From Campylobacter gracilis (GTDB lineage Bacteria > Campylobacterota > Campylobacteria > Campylobacterales > Campylobacteraceae), in NCBI RefSeq assembly GCF_001190745.1, contig NZ_CP012196.1:1302001-1366000 (forward strand): DNA of 64,000 bases, given 5' to 3'. The position numbers and the translations under genes are program-made. Below, piece after piece: positions 57,024 through 64,000 of the stretch (within the stretch, counting starts at the first letter, position 1; every line of letters begins with the position of its first letter). The notes below the pieces were generated by a model. That model was not told the DNA's origin and searched no databases. It saw nothing but the letters and a program-made list of their open reading frames with translations.

Positions 57024-57052
57024 GCTACCAACTTCAACTTTAGGAGAAATTT

Positions 57053-59662
57053 ATGAACGAAACTATTGAAATTTTAACCGATAAAATGCGCTCTTTGCTT
57101 GAAAGCAGCGTTTCTTTGGCGATCCATTCCAAAAATAGCGAAGTGGGCGTATTGCACATGCTTTGGGCTTTGGTAGCCGACAGCGGCTCGGTGCTAAATC
57201 AAATTTTTAATAAATTTAGTATCGAAAAGACTGCAGTCGAGCTTGAGATCAAAAGCGAAATTTCAAATTTGCCTACGAGCTCAAACGTCACGAAGGAAAA
57301 CGTTCGAATCTCGCGCGAGCTGATGAACTCGCTAGAGCTCGCAAAAGGGCTGATGACGAGCTCGGGCGATAAATTTATCGCCGTAGATACCTGGCTGATC
57401 GCAAATTTAAACGTAGATCCTCTAAAGAAAATTCTATCTAAATTTGCAGATCTTAGCGAGATCAAAAAGGAGCTAGAAGCGCTTCGCGGCGGTAAAAGCA
57501 TCGATTCGCAAACCGCCGACGAGACGCTTGAGGCGCTTAGTAAATTCGGCGTCGATCTCACCGCCAAGGCGATCGCGGGCGAGCTCGATCCGGTCATCGG
57601 CCGCGATGAGGTGATCTCGCGAATGATGCAAATTTTAATCCGCAAGACGAAAAACAACCCTATCCTACTGGGCGAGCCGGGCGTAGGAAAAACCGCGGTC
57701 GTCGAGGGTCTTGCGCAGCTGATCGCCAAAAAAGAGGTCCCGCTTAGCCTGCAAAACAAACGCGTCATCGCGCTTGATATGAGCGCGCTGATCGCGGGCG
57801 CGAAGTACCGCGGCGAGTTTGAAGATAGGCTCAAAGCCGTCATAAACGAGGTCGTAAAAGCCGCGAACGTCGTGCTTTTCATCGATGAAATTCACACCAT
57901 CGTAGGCGCGGGCGCAAGCGAAGGCTCTATGGACGCCGCAAATATCCTAAAGCCCGCTCTCGCGCGCGGCGAGCTGCACGCTATCGGTGCTACGACGCTG
58001 AAAGAATATCGAAAGTATTTTGAAAAAGACGCCGCGCTTCAGCGCCGCTTCCAGCCCGTAACGGTCGCAGAACCTAGCGTGAGCGAGGCTACGGCGATCC
58101 TGCGCGGCATAAAAGAGCGGCTAGAGGTGCATCACAACGTCACCATCACCGATAGCGCGCTTGTGGCGGCTGCAAGGCTAAGCGACCGCTACATCAGCGA
58201 TAGATTTCTGCCTGATAAGGCGATCGATCTGATTGACGAAGCGGCGGCGGAGCTTAAAATGCAGATCGAAAGCGAGCCCAACGAGCTTGCCAAGGCTAAG
58301 CGCGACATCCTCACGCTTCAGGTCGAAAAGGAAGCCCTTAAGATGGAGGATGACGGCAAAAACGACGAGCGGCTTGCGCAGATCGACAAAGAAATCGAAA
58401 ATTTAACCGAGCAGAAAAACGCGCTTCAGGCTAAATTTGAAAACGAAAAGTCCGTATTCGGCGGCATCAGCGAGGCAAAAAAAGCGATCGATAGCCTTAA
58501 AAACGAAGCTAGCCTAGCAAGACGCAACGGCGATCTTAGCAAGGCTGCCGAGATCGAATACGGCAAGATCCCCGCCGCGCAAGCAAAGGTCAAGGAGCTT
58601 GAGGCGAAGTGGGACGCGATGAAAGAAAACGGCGTGCTTTTGCGAAACCGCGTGGACGAGGAGAGCGTGGCTGAAATTTTAAGCAAATGGACGGGCATCT
58701 CGGTAAGTAAAATGCTCTCCTCCGAAAAGGAGAAATTCCTCCACATCGAGGAGCATCTAAAAGAAAGCGTCGTGGGGCAGGATGAGGCGCTGCACGCCAT
58801 CGCTCGCGCCGTCAAGCGCAACAAAGCGGGGCTCGTGAATGAAAATCGCCCGATCGGAAGCTTTTTATTTTTAGGCCCCACCGGCGTCGGCAAGACCGAG
58901 AGCGCAAAGAGCTTAGCGAGGTTTTTATTCGACGACGAGCGAGCGATGATCCGCTTTGATATGAGCGAATATATGGAAAAACACAGCGTCTCGCGCCTAC
59001 TCGGCGCGCCTCCTGGATACGTGGGCTATGATGAGGGCGGACAGCTTACCGAAGCTGTGCGCAGAAAGCCCTACTCGGTGCTGCTTTTTGATGAGATCGA
59101 AAAGGCGCACAAGGACGTTTTTAACATCCTGCTTGGAATTTTAGACGACGGACGCGCGACCGATAACAAGGGCGTTACGGTCGATTTCAAAAACACGATC
59201 ATCATCCTAACTAGCAATATCGGCTCGGCTAAGATTATGGAGCTTGACGCCAAAAATGTGGACAAGCCGCGCGAGGTCGCACTTGCCGAGCGCGAGGAGG
59301 CGGTAAAGAGCGAGCTGAAGAATTATTTCAAGCCCGAATTTATCAATCGCCTGGACGACATCGTGATCTTCAACGCCCTAAACGAGGACGATCTCATCAA
59401 AATCGTGGGCATTATGTTTAAGAGTCTGCAAAAAACACTCGCAAACCGCGGCATTAACGCGAGCCTAAGCGAAAATGCCAAAAAGCTCATCGCCTCGGCG
59501 GGCTTTGATATCGAATATGGCGCAAGGCCGCTACGCAGGGCACTTTACGATCTAGTGGAGGATAAGATCGCCGATATGATCCTAAGCGACGATATCAAAA
59601 CCGGCGATCGGATCGAAATCGGCGCGCGTGACGGCGAAATAGAGATAAAGAGGGCAAAGTAA
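57053..59662 (+). CDS. clpB: ClpB disaggregase
   Basis: A hexameric AAA+ chaperone that rescues aggregated proteins with DnaK. N-domain (about 1-145), first Walker A GEPGVGKT (about 206), M-domain coiled coil (about 395-510), second Walker [10 protein letters not shown] (about 608), and the sensor region [10 protein letters not shown] near the end. 869 residues, the usual size. It is preceded by a strong promoter with a HAIR-like site, so it probably belongs to the HspR regulon. Confidence 0.97.
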   Translation: MNETIEILTDKMRSLLESSVSLAIHSKNSEVGVLHMLWALVADSGSVLNQIFNKFSIEKTAVELEIKSEISNLPTSSNVTKENVRISRELMNSLELAKGLMTSSGDKFIAVDTWLIANLNVDPLKKILSKFADLSEIKKELEALRGGKSIDSQTADETLEALSKFGVDLTAKAIAGELDPVIGRDEVISRMMQILIRKTKNNPILLGEPGVGKTAVVEGLAQLIAKKEVPLSLQNKRVIALDMSALIAGAKYRGEFEDRLKAVINEVVKAANVVLFIDEIHTIVGAGASEGSMDAANILKPALARGELHAIGATTLKEYRKYFEKDAALQRRFQPVTVAEPSVSEATAILRGIKERLEVHHNVTITDSALVAAARLSDRYISDRFLPDKAIDLIDEAAAELKMQIESEPNELAKAKRDILTLQVEKEALKMEDDGKNDERLAQIDKEIENLTEQKNALQAKFENEKSVFGGISEAKKAIDSLKNEASLARRNGDLSKAAEIEYGKIPAAQAKVKELEAKWDAMKENGVLLRNRVDEESVAEILSKWTGISVSKMLSSEKEKFLHIEEHLKESVVGQDEALHAIARAVKRNKAGLVNENRPIGSFLFLGPTGVGKTESAKSLARFLFDDERAMIRFDMSEYMEKHSVSRLLGAPPGYVGYDEGGQLTEAVRRKPYSVLLFDEIEKAHKDVFNILLGILDDGRATDNKGVTVDFKNTIIILTSNIGSAKIMELDAKNVDKPREVALAEREEAVKSELKNYFKPEFINRLDDIVIFNALNEDDLIKIVGIMFKSLQKTLANRGINASLSENAKKLIASAGFDIEYGARPLRRALYDLVEDKIADMILSDDIKTGDRIEIGARDGEIEIKRAK

Positions 59663-59757
59663 AATTTAGCGGAATTTATCCTGCGGGGTAAATTCTGCGC
59701 TTCTGCTAAGTAAATTTGGCGAGATAAATCTAATACTTTATTAATATAAATTGGGCG

Positions 59758-60175
59758 GGTAATCTATCCGTTGGGAATTGAAACAGCCTGATAATAACAA
59801 TACTAAGCCTAATAAACCCGAGTAGAATTCCATCCCGTTGGGAATTGAAACTTTCTTCGAAAGGAATTTCTCCGCCGGTGCCCCAGGTAGAATCCCATCC
59901 CGTTGGGAATTGAAACTCATCGAGCAGCAGCTCTTTCGTATCCCACTTTTGGTAGAATTCCATCCCGTTGGGAATTAAAACTTCTGCCACTGCATTTATA
60001 GCGTCCCGTAGAAATGTGGAATAATTCTGTCCTTTGGAAATTGAAACGCCTAAATGGGCTTATTGCACGATTCGCGTAGGAGGTAGAATTTATCTTGTTG
60101 AAATCAAAACGGATTTACGCGATACGCCTTTTGCGGCGGAAATGGGTAGAATTCTCATCTCGCTATAAAATTTAA
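59758..60175 (+). CRISPR. CRISPR array 1, seven repeats, right end degenerate
   Basis: The 30 nt repeat begins GTAGAATTCCATCCC and ends GTTGGGAATTGAAAC. Repeats: 59758-59784 (5' end altered), 59822-59851, 59887-59916, 59952-59981, 60018-60047 (several changes), 60083-60110 and 60146-60175 (badly decayed). Spacers are 35-37 nt and all different. The ATTGAAAC end gives the usual 8 nt crRNA handle of type I/III systems, so transcription is probably rightwards, with decay at the leader-distal end. No cas gene is in the window. Confidence 0.93.
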
Positions 60176-60478
60176 AAAGATTAGTTGTGGCTGGGATAGG
60201 ATACAATATGGGGCACTTATATGAAATTTCATTCGGTTTCAATTCGCCTACTAAATATGTTAAATTTATGGATTACTAATGAAATTTTGGAGTTACTCAC
60301 AAATTAAAATTTTAACGAACTGTATATTTGCCGCAATATAAATAGATTTAAATGCAACTTATTTAGTAGCAAATTCCAAAATATTTGTAAAAATGCACGC
60401 TAGGGATCTTAAAAGCTAAGTTAAAGTAAGAATTCCGCATTAATTTCAATTAAATTTACGCTACAAATTTAAGATCAT

Positions 60479-60676
60479 GTGCCAAAGTTAGAATTTAAAA
60501 TTAAATTAGATGATACCAAAGAGGCAGAAAGATGGAAAAATTTTTATAAAGTAAGAATTTGGCAACAACCTTTGAAACTGCAAAACAAAGAATATCGGCG
60601 TGCTCGTCATAAAAAGGAAAAATCATCTAAATTTAATGGATACTACTGCCTTTGCTACATAAAGTATAATAATTAA
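60479..60676 (+). CDS. Possible small basic protein
   Basis: A GTG-initiated frame of 65 residues (PKLEFKIKLDDTKEAERWKN, then a basic stretch RRARHKKEKSSK). No ribosome site is evident and no family recognised. It lies between the CRISPR arrays. The composition is protein-like, but it may be a remnant. The 300 bp to its left (60176-60478) shows nothing except a possible half CRISPR repeat GTTTCAATTC at 60237. Confidence 0.35.
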   Translation: MPKLEFKIKLDDTKEAERWKNFYKVRIWQQPLKLQNKEYRRARHKKEKSSKFNGYYCLCYIKYNN

Positions 60677-60689
60677 ATGCCTCCGCCAA

Positions 60690-60824
60690 TTATTTTTTAA
60701 AATTTTTAAAAAATTTCTTCAAAAGCGCCTTATAAAAAATCGCGAATTTCGACTCTTTTTTCTCATAAATCACGCGAAAAACGCCCTGTAGATCCAGCTT
60801 TTCTTGCAAAGTAATGTTTTGCAC
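60690..60824 (-). CDS. Small basic protein downstream of the XRE regulator
   Basis: A 44-residue frame, GTG start one base after the regulator's stop, with GGAGAG 6 bp upstream inside the regulator's end. MQNITLQEKLDLQGVFRVIY followed by a very basic, aromatic tail (ALLKKFFKNFKK). The coupling to the regulator argues that it is translated. No family is known; a role with the regulator is inference. Confidence 0.5.
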   Translation of the reverse strand: MQNITLQEKLDLQGVFRVIYEKKESKFAIFYKALLKKFFKNFKK

Positions 60825-60825
60825 T

Positions 60826-61071
60826 CTACTCTCCTATAAGTTTTTTTATCTTATGCAGCACAAACGCAGCGTCGTCGCTATCGAGCTCGCACAACATCTG
60901 GCATATCGCGGTCGCGGCTTGCGGCTTGGTCGTGCCCAAGCGCCAGTCCTGATACGTCCGCATCGACACGCCTAACCTCTGCGCCATCGCGGCGTGCGAG
61001 ATCTTTTTGCCGTTGTTTTTGGCCTCGACGGCATTGTGCAAAATGTTGAATATATCGCTCGTTTCTAACAT
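60826..61071 (-). CDS. XRE-family helix-turn-helix regulator
   Basis: An 81-residue DNA-binding protein, one HTH domain: KKISHAAMAQRLGVSMRTYQ followed by DWRLGTTKPQA. I take ATG 61071; a TTG five codons earlier falls in the -10 region. A TATAAT on the minus strand (61083-61078) ends only six bases before the ATG, so a leaderless message is possible, as for some phage repressors. Repeated AATTATACA words upstream are likely operators. It resembles phage or plasmid repressors in size. It sits between the two CRISPR arrays. Confidence 0.8.
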   Translation of the reverse strand: MLETSDIFNILHNAVEAKNNGKKISHAAMAQRLGVSMRTYQDWRLGTTKPQAATAICQMLCELDSDDAAFVLHKIKKLIGE

Positions 61072-61076
61072 ATGAA

Positions 61077-61189
61077 AATTATACAAATTTATTCGTTAAT
61101 TATACATAAAATCGTATAAAATGAATAAAAATCGTGTTATTCATAAGTAAAAATAGCAAAACGCTTCGTTTATCCGTATGAATTATACA
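61077..61189. promoter_or_regulatory. Putative operators of the XRE regulator
   Basis: AATTATACA occurs at 61077, 61098 and 61181 (first two 21 bp apart, two helical turns). ATGAATAA (61121-61128) and TTATTCAT (61137-61144) form a perfect inverted repeat between them. The words overlap minus-strand TATAAT boxes, so autorepression is plausible. Confidence 0.5.
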
Positions 61190-61247
61190 GAATACTGCAT
61201 AAAATAAACATAAAATTTTATAAAATTTTGCATATTATGCCGTAAAG

Positions 61248-61346
61248 ATGAACCAGCTTGCACAAACAGGCATATTACAGAACGGCACATTAAATTTTAA
61301 AACGGGGATAGATGAAATTTTACACATCGAAGCTTTTGGGGTTTGA
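61248..61346 (+). pseudogene. Short frame divergent from the XRE regulator, possibly a broken gene
   Basis: ATG 61248 behind AAAG opens 32 codons (NQLAQTGILQNGTLNFKTGI, then EAFGV) to a TGA. In the same frame the sequence continues past the stop to 61453 with plausible residues (IGFGSNYKQDVILPYAEPYL) until it enters an inverted CRISPR repeat. It could be an early phage-like gene with a nonsense mutation, or chance. Confidence 0.25.
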
Positions 61347-61429
61347 TTTTTTTTGATCGGTTTTGGCAGCAATTACAAACAAGATGTAATTTTACCCTAT
61401 GCCGAGCCATATCTGCCAGTACAAAGAGC

Positions 61430-61459
61430 GTTTCAATTCCTAGTGGAATAGAATTCTAC
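61430..61459 (-). repeat. Single CRISPR repeat in inverted orientation
   Basis: GTTTCAATTCCTAGTGG, then AATAGAATTCTAC is the reverse complement of the array repeat with four mismatches. It precedes array 2 by 32 bp and faces the opposite way to all other repeats in the window. Confidence 0.85.
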
Positions 61460-61491
61460 GGAAAGGCGGTGAATGCGGGATATGTGAGTTT

Positions 61492-61846
61492 CGCATTTCA
61501 ATTCCCGTTGGGAATTGAAACCAATCCGGGCGTTCGTATCGGAAGTGAAAACGGGTAGAATTTCATCCCGTTGGGAATTGAAACAGCACAAATGGCACGC
61601 TAGCGATATAAAAATACCGTATAATTTCATCCCGTTGGGAATTGAAACTGAGCGACCGCTGCCCGATCGAGGTGAAAAGGGTAGGGTAGAATTCCATCCC
61701 GTTGGGAATTGAAACCGCTTCGAGTCTGCACGCCGGTGGCCTTTGCTTGGGTAGAATTCCATCCCGTTGGGAATTGAAACACTACTGGAGCGCATTTTAG
61801 GGCATATAAGGATATGGTAGAATTCCATCCCGTTGGGAATTGAAAT
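61492..61846 (+). CRISPR. CRISPR array 2, six repeats
   Basis: Same repeat and orientation as array 1. Repeats: 61492-61521 (5' half replaced by TTTCAATT, giving a palindrome), 61555-61584, 61619-61648, 61686-61715, 61751-61780 and 61817-61846 (last base T instead of C). Spacers are 33-37 nt and differ from those of array 1. No cas genes adjoin. The clean right end and altered left end are the reverse of array 1. Confidence 0.94.
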
Positions 61847-62290
61847 GCTCTATTTAAAATTTCATCTTTTCCTCTTTCATAGTAGCATTCTATAGAATTT
61901 ATCGAGCCAAATCCTACCCGATAAAAATTTTTACCAAACAAAATTCCGGCTTAGATTTTAAAATTTATCGAGCAAGGTTCTGCGCCTCAGAGCTTAGAAT
62001 TTTAAATTTAAGAAGCAGCGACTTCAAGCTGCGTGGTTCGAAACACGAGGATTTTAGATTATAAAATTTTGAAAGGTCGGTAGGATTAGAATTTTAAAAT
62101 TCAAAGTCAATGATCGAAATTCCAAACCGCGCAACTTGAAATTTCAAATCTGAAGCGGAAGCAAATTTTAAGATCGTTCCAAAATTTACCTCTTTTAAAT
62201 TCACATATCTCAAGCTCTATTCATAAAATTTTACGTATTAATTTACGTAAAATTTAGCTGAAAAACAATGCTAGTATAAGCTTATCCGCA
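61847..62290. other. Intergenic region after CRISPR array 2
   Basis: 444 bp, AAATTT-rich, no gene seen. GCAGC-N8-GCTGC (62015-62032) followed by CGTG-GTTCGAAA-CACG (62032-62047) looks like an anticodon arm and T-arm of a tRNA, but no acceptor or D-arm exists. Confidence 0.5.
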
Positions 62291-62834
62291 TTAAATTTTA
62301 TCTCTTCTTTTTAGAATAAAAACCGCCACGGACGCGATTATTAGCGATGATAAAGCGCTTATCAGCATTAGATTAGAATTAAAATTTGGGCGATCAAACA
62401 GATGACCTAACCAGGTCAAATCGGCTCTTGTTAGGATTATCACAGCTAGCGAATAAGTATAAAATAAACTTATAAAAAATGCAGATGCGGCGGATATTTT
62501 ATCTAGCAGAATAAAAGCCTTTATTTTGGAAAATACAAAACAGCAGATGATTAGAGGCAAAATTACCGTCGCGCAAAATAGATACAATATCATAGCGCCG
62601 AAAATATCGCTTTCGCTATCGCCCGCTTCTTCGTGCCAAGTTAGTTCAAAAGCTTTTAAAACGATAGAAAACGGATGCGCGATATCATAACCTCTATATT
62701 CCGTCAAAAAAACCGCATCTATGCTAGCAAATATAATACCCAAGCAATCCTATTGTGAAAAGGAGCAAGGCGATCCAGAATAAAATCCTCACCCCTTTTA
62801 GCTCAAAACATTTTTTAATGAACTCTTTTATCAC
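62291..62834 (-). pseudogene. Small membrane protein split by a frameshift
   Basis: From GTG 62834 (AGGGG upstream) the frame gives KEFIKKCFELKGVRILF and a helix, then stops after GYYIC. The overlapping frame from 62743 downwards continues with three more helices to a basic end (LKRRDKI). Dropping one G from the GGG (minus strand, 62741-62739) fuses them (LLGIIFASIDAVFLTEY) into about 180 residues with four helices. The family is unknown; it lies next to the immunity-like cluster and could be a membrane immunity protein. It is either real decay or an indel error. Confidence 0.55.
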
Positions 62835-62998
62835 TCTAGCCCCTACTTTATAGATTTTAAGATCAATTTGACTTTTATATCGCGTTTTATTTCGGCGCCT
62901 TCAAAACTCTTTGTCGTGATCTCTCATCAAATTTAAGCCTTTCGCTGCGCTAAATTTTAAAATTTACCGAGCTGAATTCTGATCGGATAAAAAACCAT

Positions 62999-63451
62999 TT
63001 ATCCTTTTCTTGCATCTATCAACGTGACTTTATAATTCTCACCTTGCTTATATAGTCCATCAAGCCCAAATACTATAAGTTGCTCTTTTAAAAGTGATAA
63101 AATTTCATCTACTGATATTTTTTCGCTACCATTTGGCACTATTGACAATACTTTCCAGACTTTATTATATTGGATACCTGAAACTTTTTCATCTAATCCA
63201 TAATCAAGAACGATGTCAAATATATCACCTTTATAATAGAATTTCCACATTACTTTCGATAGATATGCGTGATCTATCTCTGGATCATTAAATAATTGAG
63301 TTTTCATAATCCAACAATCCAGTTTTTTATCTATAATCCAGCTCTTTTGACTTGGTAGTATCTTATATAATGGATTGTACTTATAGTAAATCTCGCTAAG
63401 TCCATACTTCTCATCATCCTCTTTAGTGATGATTGCATTTTCAAACGCCAT
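62999..63451 (-). CDS. MAFV immunity-like family, divergent copy
   Basis: 150 residues, ATG start behind AAGGAG. It begins MAFENAIITKEDDEKYGLSE and has SWIIDKKLDCWIMK at the W-x-ID position, then a shortened middle without GDPRD, WKFYYKGDIFDIVLDYGL, and an end with SLLKEQLIVFGLDGLY. It is clearly the same fold as copies 1-3 but far more diverged. It lies 23 bp after the 66-residue gene. Confidence 0.6.
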   Translation of the reverse strand: MAFENAIITKEDDEKYGLSEIYYKYNPLYKILPSQKSWIIDKKLDCWIMKTQLFNDPEIDHAYLSKVMWKFYYKGDIFDIVLDYGLDEKVSGIQYNKVWKVLSIVPNGSEKISVDEILSLLKEQLIVFGLDGLYKQGENYKVTLIDARKG

Positions 63452-63474
63452 TTTCTACTCCTTAAATTTAATAT

Positions 63475-63675
63475 TTAATTTATATCTACGACATATTTAT
63501 ATTCGCTTATATGCTCGTAGATATCGCCTTCGCTTTTAGTGCCTAGCTTTCTAACCATATCGTTTAGAAAAAATTTCTCAAAATTTTCAGCGGTTACCTT
63601 AGCGCCGCTACTGGTGCGCACATCTTTACCGTCTGCAATATCTGCTAAAATTTGATCGGCTTGTTTACTCGTCAT
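63475..63675 (-). CDS. Small protein between two immunity-like genes
   Basis: 66 residues, ATG behind AAAGGATAAAAA. MTSKQADQILADIADGKDV and TAENFEKFFLNDMVRKLG suggest a small helical soluble protein. No family is known. It lies 16 bp after the partial copy and 23 bp before the divergent copy, so all three are probably one transcript. It could be an antitoxin-like or fragmentary gene. Confidence 0.5.
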   Translation of the reverse strand: MTSKQADQILADIADGKDVRTSSGAKVTAENFEKFFLNDMVRKLGTKSEGDIYEHISEYKYVVDIN

Positions 63676-63691
63676 TTTTTATCCTTTGTAT

Positions 63692-64000
63692 TTAATCGTG
63701 CAGAAAAGTTACGACTTCGTGTTCTTTTGGAACATATTCCCTATTTTCAATACCGCCACTACCATACTCAGACAAGGCTTCATTTAAAATTTCATAAAGC
63801 TCATCTATCGAAATATCCCCAATGTCAGAATTTACGCTTTGGAATTTATATTTGATTTTAAATGGATTTTCCGTGAAATATTTACTCGTTGTCTCATCAT
63901 AAATTCGCCTTATATCAAGCTCGATTTCTCTACCTTTATAATAAAGCAGCCAAATCTCCTCTCCGGTATATCCGTCTCTTGGATCAGGCAGATGCGGGCT
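63692..64000 (-). CDS. MAFV immunity-like family, partial copy at window end
   Basis: The 5' end lies beyond the window. The visible 102 residues start SPHLPDPRDGYTGEEIW and end KEHEVVTFLHD, almost the same as copy 1 at 50055 in both places, with differences in the middle (TSKYFTENPFKIKYKFQSV). The DNA around the stop is also nearly identical to that of copy 1, so these two are the closest pair outside the tandem array. Confidence 0.65.
   Translation of the reverse strand, partial: SPHLPDPRDGYTGEEIWLLYYKGREIELDIRRIYDETTSKYFTENPFKIKYKFQSVNSDIGDISIDELYEILNEALSEYGSGGIENREYVPKEHEVVTFLHD

Noticed and set aside
59668-59698. Inverted repeat after clpB as a terminator
   Set aside because: The stem (GAATTTA with TAAATTC) is AT-rich and no T-run follows; this word pairs with itself at many places in the window.
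59730-59990. Minus-strand frame repeating FQFPTGW-like residues
   Set aside because: It is a translation of the CRISPR repeats; the same happens at 61433-61941.
62015-62047. tRNA-like anticodon arm plus T-arm (GTTCGAAA loop)
   Set aside because: No acceptor stem, D-arm or CCA-side pairing can be formed with the flanks. It might be a tRNA-derived attachment remnant, but nothing else supports that.

Overview
The window looks like the chromosome of a relatively GC-rich Campylobacterota bacterium, most likely an oral Campylobacter of the C. gracilis/concisus/showae kind. The reasons are: gene order shared with C. jejuni (hemL-AtpI-like; pyrD-M16 peptidase-dapA-SDR-pgsA; cbpA-hspR/htrA; ppiD-ftsA-ftsZ with rsmH nearby; truD next to a DUF5644 gene; ctpA-purC-purS-purQ-membrane protein-plsC), epsilonproteobacterial protein sequences, and intergenic DNA crowded with AAATTT-type words. 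The species call is an inference.

Layout. 1-10 kb is core metabolism: the end of hemL, two membrane proteins, then a tight operon pyrD-M16 peptidase-dapA-SDR-pgsA, followed by rseP and yggS. 10.3-12.3 kb is a 2 kb stretch without a credible gene, holding a diverged duplication. 12.3-17.5 kb is an iron/chelate uptake locus: a TonB-dependent receptor, then a binding protein, permease and ATPase. 17.7-21.9 kb holds small proteins of DUF4304 and SF0329 type, a methyltransferase and a membrane gene split by a frameshift. 22.2-27.2 kb has a Kef-type antiporter and the stress block hspR-cbpA/htrA. 28-34.9 kb is one giant autotransporter split by a one-base shift. 35.1-35.7 kb is a truncated metI between direct repeats. 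35.8-44.6 kb is the cell division region (ftsZ, ftsA, ppiD, rsmH, an FtsL-like gene, rmuC). 45.7-47.0 kb has a lipoprotein, the RNase P RNA and a broken toxin tail with its probable immunity gene. 47.3-49.6 kb is truD and a DUF5644 gene. 49.7-51.5 kb is an array of three paralogous immunity-like genes. 52-56.9 kb is plsC-membrane protein-purQ-purS-purC-ctpA. 57-59.7 kb is clpB under a HspR-type operator. 59.7-61.9 kb holds two orphan CRISPR arrays of one repeat type, separated by a phage-like XRE repressor operon. 62.3-64 kb is a second cluster of the immunity-like family.

Links between genes. HspR (24.3 kb) probably represses its own operon with cbpA and, 32 kb away, clpB: both promoters carry a HAIR-like operator (7-N7-7) over the -35 box. 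A family of about 150-residue proteins beginning MAFV and carrying W-x-IDR/K and GDPRD motifs occurs at least six times (one remnant, three tandem copies, two near the end). Together with the toxin remnant at 46.4 kb this suggests an orphan-immunity arsenal of a polymorphic toxin system whose toxin genes lie outside the window.

Caution. Four genes (20.9, 28.1, 46.4 and 62.3 kb) are each repaired by removing one base from a short homopolymer. This could be real decay or sequencing/assembly error, and only reads can decide.
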